The position numbers and the translations under genes are program-made. From Clostridia bacterium (GTDB lineage: Bacteria > Bacillota > Clostridia > Christensenellales > Aristaeellaceae): a stretch of DNA of 33,396 bases. Location of the stretch: positions 1-33,396 of the forward strand of contig JAUNNK010000004.1 in the NCBI GenBank assembly GCA_030537335.1, read 5' to 3'. The notes under the pieces are model-generated. The model was not told the DNA's origin. It did not search any database and saw nothing but the letters and a program-made list of their open reading frames with translations. Numbering within the stretch: the first letter of the stretch is position 1; each line of letters begins with the position of its first letter. This document shows, piece by piece, positions 1 to 9,067 of this stretch.

Positions 1-40
1 TGCATTTTTTCTCGTTCCTCGCCTGAATTTATGCTTTTAG

Positions 41-289
41 AAACACACTCTAGTCCCGAAGCCGTCCAAAGCTTGTGTGAAATGCGGCGTTTGTGCGAAA
101 AACTGCCCTGTGCAGGCGATTGATCCCGTAACACTTGCGGCAGATACCAAGAAGTGCATTTCCTGTATGCGCTGTGTGAAGCAGTGTTCCCATAACGCCA
201 GAAAAGTCAACGGCGCGATGGTATCCGTTGCGGCTTTGGCAATAAAAAGGGCTTGTTCGGTCAGAAAAGAAAATGAACTGTTTTTGTGA
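41..289 (+). pseudogene. C-terminal fragment of an EFR1-type 2[4Fe-4S] ferredoxin
   Basis: The frame is open from just after an in-frame TAG (38-40) to the TGA at 289. It encodes two classic 4Fe-4S motifs, CVKCGVCAKNCP and CISCMRCVKQC, and ends in RKENELFL, a tail I associate with EFR1 proteins (flavodoxin-like half followed by a bacterial ferredoxin half). Such proteins carry electrons between soluble redox enzymes. The first motif starts upstream of the GTG at 77, so that GTG is not a convincing start. The flavodoxin half is missing: it is either cut by the window edge and the TAG, lost to a frameshift, or truly deleted. Codon use is AT-richer than in genes to the right of 1.8 kb. Ferredoxin identity is firm; the pseudogene call depends on sequence left of the window. 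Confidence 0.6.
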
Positions 290-358
290 GGGAAGATAAA
301 ACTATGAGCAAAGTATAGATCGTAAAATTATAAAGCAAAATAAGGAGAAGCAAATACC

Positions 359-1369
359 ATGAGGGCAGCAATCTTAAACGGTTATCATAAAAACGGCGGT
401 ACGCTTGCTGTATGTGACATTCCCGTGCCGGGAATTGAAGATCACGAGGTTCTTGTTAAAATCAAAACGGCCGGCGTAAATCCGCTGGATCATATGATTA
501 TTCGCGGAGAGGTTAAGCTGATTGTACCTTACAAATTTCCGCTTATCATGGGCAATGAATTTTGCGGAGTTGTGGATAAGGTTGGCAAAGCTGTCCGTAA
601 CTTTGCTGTGGGCGACCGTGTATACGGTCGTATGCCGCTGAAAAAGATCGGGGCATTTGCCGAATATGCTGCGGTCGATCAAAATGCGATTGCAAAAGTT
701 CCCGAATATCTGTCTGATGAGGAGGCGGCTTCTGTTCCTCTTGCAGCCCTCACCGCATTACAGGCATTTGAACGGATGAATGTAAAATCGGGCAAGACTG
801 TTTTTATCTCCGGCGGCACGGGGAGTCTCGGGGCGATGGCGATACCGATTGCGAAAAGTATGGGGCTGAATGTGATCACAAATGGCAGCGCACAAAACCA
901 AGAACGGGTGATGCGGCTGGGCGCAGATCGATTCATTGATTATCAAGCGGAGGATTACTCCAAAGCTTTGTCCGATGTGGATTATGTGCTTGATACATTG
1001 GGAGTCCGTGAGCTGGAAAAAGAATTCCGCATCTTAAAATCCGGAGGAAGTCTTGTTTCTCTGCGGGGATTGCCAAACGGTGAATTTACCGCCCGTATGG
1101 GTATGCCAGCCATGAAGCGGTTCTTATTCGGCCTTGCGGGAAGCAAGTATGATAGAATGGCGGCGAAGAACAACCAGCGGTATTACTTCGTTTTCGTCCG
1201 TGAGGATGGCGCCGGACTCCAAAGAATTTCAGAGATATTCGGGAATCGAAAAATTGAGACTTCTGTGGATCAGATCTATGATTTATCAGAAGTAAATGAG
1301 GCACTTGCAAAGGTTGCTGGCGGAGGCTCGAAGGGCAAAACAATTCTTAAAATCAGTGAACCCTTATAG
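359..1369 (+). CDS. NADP-dependent medium-chain oxidoreductase (quinone oxidoreductase-like)
   Basis: A 336-residue protein of the medium-chain dehydrogenase/reductase superfamily. The N-terminal GroES-like half contains GVNPLDHMIIRG and MGNEFCGVV. The Rossmann half has the glycine-rich turn SGGTGSLGAMAIPIAKSMG (about residues 151-169) followed by LGADRFIDY. The cysteine and histidine ligands of zinc alcohol dehydrogenases are absent, so it is predicted to be zinc-independent, reducing quinones, enones or similar carbonyls with NADPH. Start ATG 359 follows AGGAGA. It lies 70 bp after the ferredoxin fragment on the same strand, suggesting a redox pair. Base composition is low-GC compared with the rest of the window. 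Substrate is unknown. Confidence 0.85.
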   Translation: MRAAILNGYHKNGGTLAVCDIPVPGIEDHEVLVKIKTAGVNPLDHMIIRGEVKLIVPYKFPLIMGNEFCGVVDKVGKAVRNFAVGDRVYGRMPLKKIGAFAEYAAVDQNAIAKVPEYLSDEEAASVPLAALTALQAFERMNVKSGKTVFISGGTGSLGAMAIPIAKSMGLNVITNGSAQNQERVMRLGADRFIDYQAEDYSKALSDVDYVLDTLGVRELEKEFRILKSGGSLVSLRGLPNGEFTARMGMPAMKRFLFGLAGSKYDRMAAKNNQRYYFVFVREDGAGLQRISEIFGNRKIETSVDQIYDLSEVNEALAKVAGGGSKGKTILKISEPL

Positions 1370-1733
1370 GATGAACGGTGTTTGATATCTCATTTATGAG
1401 GTTCATTCATGAATCAGAAGCAGTTGGCGGTAATGAGAGATTCTGATACCCACACGGAAGTCCACCAGAGCGATGACATTACACGGAACGCGGATTGATT
1501 TGAACGGATATAGACCTTTTAACGATCCCTGAACATTTTAACGATATCGGATTCGTGTGCATTTCGTATCAAAATAGGTCTTTCCTTTCACTTACAAGTC
1601 CTGAAATCACAATGGTTTCAGGACTTGTACTTTGTCAAAATAGAGTTTGACCACGCTTGGTATGCATGCGGCCACAGATCTTATTCCAAAGCATTGATAG
1701 AATGAGAAACTTCAAAACCCGTCCAGATACCGA
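1370..1733. other. Gene-free junction with perfect hairpin and direct repeats
   Basis: No confident gene. A perfect 13-bp inverted repeat (1594-1606 with 1616-1628, 9-nt loop) lacks a good T-run on either side. The 10-mer ttttaacgat is repeated directly at 1517-1526 and 1536-1545, and a short gtcaaa/tttgac inverted repeat lies at 1634-1651. A 29-codon ORF starts at ATG 1409 behind GAGG and ends at 1498; it resembles nothing I know and may be chance. The AT-rich to GC-rich change in composition falls in or near this stretch. Confidence 0.5.
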
Positions 1734-1763
1734 GGGAGCCAGCGCCGTTTGGCGCTGGCTCCC
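1734..1763. terminator. Strong GC hairpin, possible terminator
   Basis: A perfect 13-bp stem (1734-1746 / 1751-1763) with loop gttt. On the plus strand it is followed by cgttctttt, a weak T-tract that could stop transcription arriving from the left. On the minus strand, where it lies 75 nt past the end of the giant surface gene, no T-tract follows, so there it may act only as a 3' stabilising hairpin. Confidence 0.55.
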
Positions 1764-1836
1764 CGTTCTTTTCATCTCCAGGCATGCCGTCCGTCTTGCG
1801 CGCGACATGCCCTTTGTTCTGCGCGTCGCTTCACGC

Positions 1837-4800
1837 TCACGCGCGCCGGTACCACAGTGTCACGTCCTCCTCCAGCGGCAGGGACAGCATACCGTTTTCA
1901 TGCAGCGTGCAGCGCAGCAGTTCCTTCGCATAGGGATCTTCCATCACCAATTGGCCGCTCTTGATGCGATAATCCAGCTCCATGCGCTGCCCGTCGAGGA
2001 GCATCTCCAGCTTTATATCGCCGACGGTGATCGCACCGCCCTGGAGATCCAGCATCTCCGGCGGGAGGGTCATTCCGTCGGTGCATACGCCCGTCAGCTC
2101 CCAGCTGCCGAGGTAATCCGCCCGCTGGGCGTCCGTGCGCACAGGCGATACGATCTCCGGCTCGATGGGCAGATCCTTTTCCACCGCCTTGAAGGTCTTT
2201 TTCACGCTCTTTCCGTTATAGCTCTTCACCGTCACGCTGAAGCTGCCCGCCTTCACCGGCATCAGGTAGACACTGCCCGCATTCTCCAGGATCACCGCGC
2301 AGTCATTGCTGACCTTTGCGGAATCGAAGCTCAGCCACGGATCGGTTTCCGGCGAGGTGCGGAAGTGGTTCGGGAGGTTGTAGAGGTAGCCCACGTTCAG
2401 CGTGCCCGGCAGATCGAGATAGCACCTGCTGGGCGCGGCAGCGACAGTGACATAGAGGCTCGCCCCGCATCCGTTGTAACTCTCCACATAGATCTCCGCA
2501 CGGCCCTTCTTCTTTGCAACGATTCTTCCATAGGAATCCATGTATGCGACCGACGGACTGGTGGACATGACCTTGAAGCTGCTGCAAACGCCGCCGTTGA
2601 CCTGCAGCTGCGGATCGAGCTTCATGCCGACATACATCTCAAGGCGATCCACCGGGAAGCTGATGGAGCTCGGCTCGCGACCGAGGGTCACGGTGCAGCT
2701 CGCCGTCAGACCGTTGTAGGTGCTGGCGGTGATGACCACGGTGCCATCGTGACCGTTTGCATGAATCCATCCCGTCTCATCCACGAAGGCTTGGTTGGAA
2801 TTGGAGGTCTCATAGCGAATCACGCCGCCGCAACCGCTGGGCGCGAGCGTTGCACGAAGCTGGAAGCCCTCGTTCTTGCCCAGCGTCAGCTCGGTCGCAT
2901 TGAGCTTCAGGGAGGTGGGCGCCTTCTTCACAGTGACCTTGCAGCTGACCTTCATGCCGTTGAAGCTGGTGGCCGTGATGGTGGCGCTGCCGGTCTTTTT
3001 CGCGGTGATCACGCCGTTTTCGTCCACAGTGGCCACCTTGGTGCTGCTGGACCTGTAACTGAAGCCCGGCTCGCACTCCTGGCCATACGGGGCCTCGCAG
3101 CGAATCCGCATCCTGTAGCTCTCCCCCACGCCCAGCGTGAGCTTCGTATCCACGGCCTTGATGTAATCCGGCGCGACGTACACCTTCGCGTGGCGGGTCT
3201 CGGACACGCCGTTGTAGGCCGTGACCGTGAGATCACATTCGCCCATGGAGTGAACCGCGTAAGCGCCGGTCTTTTCGTCGATGCTGATCACGCCCGGATT
3301 GCTGCTGGCAAAGCTTCGGCCGCCAAAGTCCGAGGGATACAGCACGGCGTTGAGCTTGCCCTTCATGCCAATGGCGAAGCGCATGGGATCGCCGTTCTTC
3401 GTAAACGCCACGCGCTCCGGCGCGGGATGCACGGTGATGCTTGCCGTGGCAGACTTGCCATTGTAGGTAAGCACGCGCACCTTCGCCGTTCCGGGAGCCT
3501 TCGCAACCGCCGTGCCGTCGTCCGCCACCTCGAGCACCGCAGGATCGCTGCTCTCGAAGCGCACGCGACCGGCAGAGCCGCTGCTGAGCGTCCATTTGAA
3601 CACGCCGCTGTCCCCCACCGCCAGATCCCCCTTGGTGGGCGAAATCTTGACCGAACTGGGGGCGCGCTTGACGGTCACGGCGCACACCGCGCTCACGCCG
3701 TCCAAACTGGTGACGGTGATCGTGGCGGAACCGGCGCGCTTTGCGGTAACGACGCCGTCCGCGCTGACAGTCACGTACTTGCTGTTGCTGCTCTTGCAGC
3801 TGAACGGGGCGTTGTAGTCCGCCTCGTCAGTGATGTAGCCCACGTTCAGGTCAAACTTCTCGTTCAGACCGAGTGTGAGCTTTTCCGCAGCCAGCGAGAC
3901 CGGCGGCGGCGGTGCGACGACCGTCACGCGGCAGACCGCCTTCAGACCGGGAACCGTCGGAATCGTTACCGTGATCTCCGCCGTACCCTGGTTCACGCCC
4001 AGGATCCTACCCTCTTCATCCACCGTGACGATCTCCGGATCGCTGCTGGCAAACGCATAGCTGCGACAGTAGCTCTCCGGGTTCACGCTGGGCACGATCA
4101 CGTCGCCGCGCGTCTGGCGCAGCGTGATGCGCTCCCGATCGACGTAGAGCGCCGTCGGCTCCGTCACCGCCCGGATGGTGCAGGTGGCGGACTTGCCGTT
4201 GTGGGTCGTGACCCTGAGCGTGGTGGTCTCCGGGTCGATCATGCGGAAGGTTCCGTCGTCGTGGATTTCAAGGACGGAGTAGGGATTCTCCTCCTTGAAG
4301 CTGACGCTGGCGGCGGTGTTGGCGGGCAGCACGTACTCCACGCGGAACTCCTCGCCCACCATGACCGTAATGTTCTTCTCCTTGAAGGAGATGCTCTTGG
4401 GCGCGGCCTTCACGGTGACCTTGTAGCTGGCTTTCGTGCCATTTTTTGTCTTGGCGGTGATGGTCGCCGTGCCCGTGCGCTTTGCCGTCAGCGCGCCGGT
4501 GGTCTTGTTCACCGTCACCCGGGAGCTGGAGGAGGAGAAGCTCACGTCACCCAGACCCGCCATGCTATCCACGCGAATCTCCGGGGTATACTTCTGGCCC
4601 ACGCCCAGTGTGAGGTTGCCCTCCGGGAAGGAGATACTTGCCGCACTTGCGTCCAGAACCTTGAAGGGTACGCCCGCCTTGACGCAGTACTGCTGAATGG
4701 CCGAGCCCTTCATGCCGTAGACGGTCAGATTCGGGCAGTTTGCGAACACGGGGCCATCGATGTAGGGCTGCTCCGCGTAAAGGATTTCCTTCACACTCGC

Positions 4801-7197
4801 AGGCACATACAGCTCCTTCAGGGAGGTGCAGCCCGCGAAGCTGCCGCCGGTGATGGTTTTCAGGCCCTCGGGCAGCGTGACGCTGGTGAGGCTGGTGCAG
4901 CCGCGGAAGGTGTGGGATTCAATTTCGCTGACCTTGTCGGGAACCTTGATGCTCCGCAGGTTCGTGCAGTTTTCAAACGCACTATAGCCGAGCTCCTGCA
5001 GGCCAGACGGAAGCGCAATCTCCGTCAGGGCCGTGCAGCCGCGGAAGCAGTTGCCCTGAATGGCCGTCACACCTGCGGGAATCTGAATCTCCGCGAGGGA
5101 GGTGCAGCCCATGAAGCAGTTGTCGTAGAGCCGGGTCAGGCTGGACGGCAATTTCACCTGCTTGAGGTTCACACAGTCCTCGAAGCTTCCGCAGGCCGTG
5201 ACGCCCTCGCCGATGACGACGCTCTCCAGGCCGGTGCAGCGGTTGAACACGCCGGCAAAGCTCTTGACGCTGCCGGGAATCTCCACATGCGTAAGCCCCG
5301 TGCAGCCCGTAAAGGCGTAGAACTCCAGCCGTTCCAGCTTGGAGGGCAGGTTCAGCTCCGTCAGCCCCGTGCAGTTCAGGAAAGCCCGGTAGCCGATCCA
5401 GGTCACGCCGTCGTGGAACACCACCTCGGTCACGTCCGACCTGCCGTAGAACGCGTTGTCGCCGATCTTCGTCACCTGCTCCGGGATGACCACGCGGCCG
5501 CCCTTGCCGGTGTACTCCACCAGCACATTGTCTTCGATGCGGAAATCCCCGGTGACGGTCACATCGTCGTAGGGAACGAATTTCCGGCCAATCTTTTCAA
5601 AATACGCCTGCACATCGCCGCCGCCCGGTCCGTAGACCGTCACGCCGCCGCCATAGTAATTCATGAAGGAATCGGCGATGCTGGCCAGGCTGTAGGGCAG
5701 CTCAAGCCGCTTCAGCGGCTGCTCGGTGACGAAGTCCCACTGTTCAATGGCAGTGATGCCCTCGCAGAGCTTCACCGTCTCCACATTGCTGGGCAGGAAC
5801 GCCGTGGTGATCCTTCCCAGACTTCCGGGCACGGTCAGCTCGGTGATGGCAGTGTTCGTGAATGCGCCGCCGCCGATGTAGGTCACGTCGGGCAGCGCAA
5901 TCTCCTTCAGCGCGCTGCACCGGTTGAATGCGGTTGCACCGATGCTGCGCAAACTCGAGGGAAGCTCGATGGCGGACAGACTGGTGCAGTCCTCGAAGGC
6001 GCTCTTGCCGATCTCCGCCATCGATGCGGACAAGCGCACGCTGCTCAGCGCATAGCAATCCTCGAAGCAGTAATCACCGATGCTGGTCACGCCGTCGGCC
6101 ATGACCACCTTCTTCAGATTCCTGCACTGGGCGAACGCACCGTACTCGATGCGCTCCAGGCTTGCAGGCAGCGTGACTTCCCACAGGTCGTAGCGTTCGG
6201 CGAAGGCCTTCGACCCGATGGCGGTCACGCCCTCCGGCACATTGACGTAGTGCGCGCCGCCCTTGTACTTCGTCAGCACGCCGTTGGAAATCTCATAGTA
6301 TTCCGCGCCCTCCTGCTCGATGATGAGGAGCGTGCGCGCAGTCTTGCCCGTATAGGAGGTGACGGTCAGCTCCGTCGTTCCGGGACGGATCGCGTCCACC
6401 CAGCCGTTTTCGCTCACCACCGCAAGTTCAGGATCGGCGATGCTGTACGTAAGCTGCTCATACGCGCCCTCGGGCAGCAGCTTTACATGGATCATCTGGC
6501 TGCGACCCTCGACGATGCGCACCTCCTCGGGCAGCACGATCTCCTCCACCGGGATCTTTCCCACGGGATTATGCACCGTCTGGACCGTACAGCTCGCGCT
6601 CACGCCGTTCTCCGCAGTCACCACCACGAAGCTCGTGCCCTCCATGTCGGCGCGCAGCAGACCGTTTTCGTCCACCGTGGCCACGTTCGGATTATCCATG
6701 CGGTAGCTCAGCTTGCCCTGCGCGCCCTCCGGCAGCAGCTCGGGAACCAACTGATACTCCTCGCGCGCGAAAATCTCGATCTTCTCCGGCAGGCGAATCT
6801 CCTGGATTGCGATGGCCTCTTTCACCGTTTCACCCGGCACCGCAGTGGGCGTCGGCGTGGTTTCCGTCGTGGGTACAGGCGTGGTTTCCGTCGTGGACTC
6901 CGGTGTGTTTTCCGGCTCCACAGCCGCTTTATTCACACCTTCCTCCGCCGCAGCTTCACCGGCCACGGGTTCCTCCGCCGCAGTCTCGGCGGGTTCCTCT
7001 GCCGCAGGCTCAGCAAGCGCATTGACCGCGGGTTCCTCCGCAGCAGGCTCAGCGGTCACATCAGGTGCAAGCTCCCGCACCGCCGGGGCGCTCTCCGCTG
7101 CGACCGCCGGAACCGTCTCCGCAATGGAGCAGCTGCCCAGAAGCATCAGCGCCGACAGCGCCAATGCCAGCAGCCTCCGCATCATCTGATTGTTCAT
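1837..7197 (-). CDS. Giant exported BspA-type LRR / Ig-like repeat protein
   Basis: A 1786-residue exported protein. Residues 1-26 form a signal peptide; LGSC at 20-23 resembles a lipobox, so it may be a lipoprotein. Residues ~27-125 are a low-complexity Ala/Glu/Pro then Thr/Pro linker. Two Big_2-like Ig domains (~130-295) come next. Then a BspA/LRR_5 block (~300-846) carries repeats such as IGxxAFxxCxxLxxVxLP. About ten more Big_2-like domains (~847-1672) recur with ATVDENG..A...G.ATITA...NG. A C-terminal ~95-residue domain beginning YLGSWELTG may be lipocalin-like. There is no LPXTG anchor. The family mediates adhesion or host/matrix binding. ATG 7197 is preceded by AGGAGG at 8 nt. Transcribed alone, divergently from the response regulator operon. 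Ligand unknown. Confidence 0.9.
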   Translation of the reverse strand: MNNQMMRRLLALALSALMLLGSCSIAETVPAVAAESAPAVRELAPDVTAEPAAEEPAVNALAEPAAEEPAETAAEEPVAGEAAAEEGVNKAAVEPENTPESTTETTPVPTTETTPTPTAVPGETVKEAIAIQEIRLPEKIEIFAREEYQLVPELLPEGAQGKLSYRMDNPNVATVDENGLLRADMEGTSFVVVTAENGVSASCTVQTVHNPVGKIPVEEIVLPEEVRIVEGRSQMIHVKLLPEGAYEQLTYSIADPELAVVSENGWVDAIRPGTTELTVTSYTGKTARTLLIIEQEGAEYYEISNGVLTKYKGGAHYVNVPEGVTAIGSKAFAERYDLWEVTLPASLERIEYGAFAQCRNLKKVVMADGVTSIGDYCFEDCYALSSVRLSASMAEIGKSAFEDCTSLSAIELPSSLRSIGATAFNRCSALKEIALPDVTYIGGGAFTNTAITELTVPGSLGRITTAFLPSNVETVKLCEGITAIEQWDFVTEQPLKRLELPYSLASIADSFMNYYGGGVTVYGPGGGDVQAYFEKIGRKFVPYDDVTVTGDFRIEDNVLVEYTGKGGRVVIPEQVTKIGDNAFYGRSDVTEVVFHDGVTWIGYRAFLNCTGLTELNLPSKLERLEFYAFTGCTGLTHVEIPGSVKSFAGVFNRCTGLESVVIGEGVTACGSFEDCVNLKQVKLPSSLTRLYDNCFMGCTSLAEIQIPAGVTAIQGNCFRGCTALTEIALPSGLQELGYSAFENCTNLRSIKVPDKVSEIESHTFRGCTSLTSVTLPEGLKTITGGSFAGCTSLKELYVPASVKEILYAEQPYIDGPVFANCPNLTVYGMKGSAIQQYCVKAGVPFKVLDASAASISFPEGNLTLGVGQKYTPEIRVDSMAGLGDVSFSSSSSRVTVNKTTGALTAKRTGTATITAKTKNGTKASYKVTVKAAPKSISFKEKNITVMVGEEFRVEYVLPANTAASVSFKEENPYSVLEIHDDGTFRMIDPETTTLRVTTHNGKSATCTIRAVTEPTALYVDRERITLRQTRGDVIVPSVNPESYCRSYAFASSDPEIVTVDEEGRILGVNQGTAEITVTIPTVPGLKAVCRVTVVAPPPPVSLAAEKLTLGLNEKFDLNVGYITDEADYNAPFSCKSSNSKYVTVSADGVVTAKRAGSATITVTSLDGVSAVCAVTVKRAPSSVKISPTKGDLAVGDSGVFKWTLSSGSAGRVRFESSDPAVLEVADDGTAVAKAPGTAKVRVLTYNGKSATASITVHPAPERVAFTKNGDPMRFAIGMKGKLNAVLYPSDFGGRSFASSNPGVISIDEKTGAYAVHSMGECDLTVTAYNGVSETRHAKVYVAPDYIKAVDTKLTLGVGESYRMRIRCEAPYGQECEPGFSYRSSSTKVATVDENGVITAKKTGSATITATSFNGMKVSCKVTVKKAPTSLKLNATELTLGKNEGFQLRATLAPSGCGGVIRYETSNSNQAFVDETGWIHANGHDGTVVITASTYNGLTASCTVTLGREPSSISFPVDRLEMYVGMKLDPQLQVNGGVCSSFKVMSTSPSVAYMDSYGRIVAKKKGRAEIYVESYNGCGASLYVTVAAAPSRCYLDLPGTLNVGYLYNLPNHFRTSPETDPWLSFDSAKVSNDCAVILENAGSVYLMPVKAGSFSVTVKSYNGKSVKKTFKAVEKDLPIEPEIVSPVRTDAQRADYLGSWELTGVCTDGMTLPPEMLDLQGGAITVGDIKLEMLLDGQRMELDYRIKSGQLVMEDPYAKELLRCTLHENGMLSLPLEEDVTLWYRRA

Positions 7198-7228
7198 CGT
7201 TCCCCTCCTGAAGTTTAGTATTTTCTAG

Positions 7229-7257
7229 ATTATACCATTAGACGAATATCGTGGCAA
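7229..7257 (-). promoter_or_regulatory. Promoter of the giant surface protein
   Basis: On the minus strand -35 TTGCCA (7252-7257), a 17-bp spacer and -10 TATAAT (7229-7234) lie about 30 nt upstream of the ATG. A near-consensus sigma-A promoter, back to back with the response regulator promoter. Confidence 0.75.
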
Positions 7258-7347
7258 GCTTGTTCCCTTTTCCCGTATTTTCTGTAGGATTTCATGCCAG
7301 CTTCACCAAATTCCAATCCCATTCCAATCTAACTGCGCTTCCATGCC

Positions 7348-7376
7348 TTGAACCAGCGCGCGCAAGCGTATATAAT
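7348..7376 (+). promoter_or_regulatory. Promoter of the two-component/ABC operon
   Basis: -35 TTGAAC (7348-7353), 17-bp spacer, -10 TATAAT (7371-7376), 26 nt before the response regulator ATG at 7403. The promoter is strong by itself; no clear direct repeat for self-activation by the regulator was seen. Confidence 0.7.
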
Positions 7377-7402
7377 GGCAGCATACAGTGAGGTGAATTT
7401 GT

Positions 7403-8074
7403 ATGAAGCGCATACTGATCGTCGACGACGACGCACACATCGGCGACATGCTGGAGGAGACGCTGGTGCGGGAGGGCTACGCTGTGACGCGGGCCTATTC
7501 GGGCACGGAGGCGCTGCTGCAGCTGAAACAGGCACGGCCGGATCTGGTGCTGCTGGATCTGATGCTGCCGGGCCTCAGCGGCGAGGAGGTTCTCCCGAGG
7601 ATCCAGGGCGTGCCGGTGATCGTGGTGAGCGCAAAGTTGGACGTGCAGGACAAGGTCAAGCTGCTTCTGGGCGGCGCTGCAGACTACCTGACCAAGCCCT
7701 TCGACGTGCAGGAACTGCTGGCGCGCATCGCGGTGCAGCTGCGGAAGAACAGCGCAACCTCGGGCAATGCGCACCTGTCCTTCGGGGAGTTGACGCTGGA
7801 TCCCGCGTCGCTGTGCGCAAGCGTAAATGGTCGTCCCGTGAAGCTGACCCGAACCGAGTGCGCCATTCTGAAGCTGCTGATGGTCAATCCCCGGCAGGTG
7901 ATCACCCGCAGCGTGCTGCTGGACCGCATCAGTCTGGACACGCCGGACTGCACCGAGCGCTCCCTGAAGCAGCATGTGAGCAACCTGCGCAGGAAGCTGC
8001 TGGACGCAGGCGGCCCGGACTGCATCGAAACGGTGTGGGGCATCGGCTTTCGGCTGCGGGACGCGGAATCTTGA
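7403..8074 (+). CDS. OmpR/PhoB-family response regulator
   Basis: A 223-residue DNA-binding response regulator. The receiver domain (1-~115) has the acidic pocket DDD at 8-10, phospho-acceptor Asp52 in LLDLMLPG, Ser76 and Lys98 in TKPF. A winged-helix Trans_reg_C domain (~125-220) contains LTRTECAILKLL and the C-terminal TVWGIGFRL hairpin. Phosphorylation by the kinase at 9959 should control transcription of the operon. GAGGTG precedes ATG 7403. The order regulator, ABC ATPase, permease, kinase is typical of systems that sense and expel antimicrobial peptides or cell-envelope stress compounds; the inducer cannot be read from sequence. Confidence 0.92.
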   Translation: MKRILIVDDDAHIGDMLEETLVREGYAVTRAYSGTEALLQLKQARPDLVLLDLMLPGLSGEEVLPRIQGVPVIVVSAKLDVQDKVKLLLGGAADYLTKPFDVQELLARIAVQLRKNSATSGNAHLSFGELTLDPASLCASVNGRPVKLTRTECAILKLLMVNPRQVITRSVLLDRISLDTPDCTERSLKQHVSNLRRKLLDAGGPDCIETVWGIGFRLRDAES

Positions 8075-8152
8075 CCATTTCCTGACGCTTTTCTTGACCG
8101 CTTTCTTGACCATGGCCTCCTATACTGGTCTCATCAAAAGGAGGTACAACTT

Positions 8153-9067
8153 ATGGAATACGTACTCACAACCCGCGGCCTGTGCAAGAATTACCGCAAC
8201 TGCAAGGCCCTGAACGGCCTGAGCATGCACGTGCCGCGCGGCTCCATCTACGGCTTCGTTGGCCGGAATGGCGCGGGCAAGACCACGCTGATCCGCCTCA
8301 TCTGCGGCCTGCAGGCCCCCTCCCACGGCAGCTACACCCTCTACGGCATCCGCAACACCATGCCGGGCATCTACCGCGCGCGCAGGCGCATGGGCTCGGT
8401 GGTGGAGACGCCGTCGATCTATCTGGACATGAGCGCTGCGGACAACATCAAGCAGCAGTACCGCGTGCTGGGCATCCCCAGCTTCGACGGCGTGGACGAG
8501 CTTTTGCGGCTGGTGGGCCTTGCCGACGTGGGGAAAAAGACCGCGCGCCACTTCTCGCTGGGCATGCGACAGCGCCTGGGCATCGCGGTGGCGCTGGCGG
8601 GCGACCCGGATTTCCTGGTGCTGGACGAGCCGGCCAACGGCCTGGATCCCCAGGGCATCATCGAGATGCGCGAATTGATCCTGCGGCTCAATCGAGAGCG
8701 CCAGATCACCGTGCTGATCTCCAGCCACATTCTGGACGAGCTCTCGCGCCTGGCCACCCACTACGGCTTCATCGACAACGGCCGCATGCTTCGGGAGATC
8801 AGCGCCGAGCAGCTGGAGGAGGCCTGCCGCAAGTGCCTGCGCGTGGAGGTATCGGACACAAGCCTGCTGGCACGGGCGCTGGACAGCATGCATCTGGAAT
8901 ACAAGATCCTCTCGGACACCACGGCGGATATCTTCGTCAGGCTCAGCATCTCCGAGCTGGACCGCGCGCTCGAGGCCCAGGGCTGTGAGCTGATCTCCAT
9001 GCAGGAAAAAAGCGAGAGCCTGGAGAGCTACTATGTCAATCTGGTGGGAGGTGCGAACCATGGCTAA
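8153..9067 (+). CDS. ABC transporter ATP-binding protein (BcrA/ABC-2 type)
   Basis: A 304-residue ATPase subunit of an ABC-2 exporter. It has Walker A GRNGAGKTT (~39-47), signature FSLGMRQRLGIA, Walker B FLVLDEPANGLDP and the H-loop Ser-Ser-His. The C-terminal ~85 residues are the extension typical of BcrA-like drug and peptide exporters. ATG 8153 follows AAAGGAGG. The stop overlaps the permease start by 8 nt, showing translational coupling. It powers export through the adjacent membrane protein; bacitracin, lantibiotic or host peptide efflux is inferred from family only. Confidence 0.92.
   Translation: MEYVLTTRGLCKNYRNCKALNGLSMHVPRGSIYGFVGRNGAGKTTLIRLICGLQAPSHGSYTLYGIRNTMPGIYRARRRMGSVVETPSIYLDMSAADNIKQQYRVLGIPSFDGVDELLRLVGLADVGKKTARHFSLGMRQRLGIAVALAGDPDFLVLDEPANGLDPQGIIEMRELILRLNRERQITVLISSHILDELSRLATHYGFIDNGRMLREISAEQLEEACRKCLRVEVSDTSLLARALDSMHLEYKILSDTTADIFVRLSISELDRALEAQGCELISMQEKSESLESYYVNLVGGANHG

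Noticed and set aside
1594..1628. Insertion-sequence end
   Set aside because: The inverted repeat is a local hairpin with no transposase and no target duplication seen.
1657..7218. Plus-strand 1853-codon open frame opposite the giant surface gene
   Set aside because: Rich in His, Arg, Ala and Leu with no domain or signal, no ribosome site; the antisense of a GC-rich repeat gene whose minus frame has clear LRR and Ig domains.
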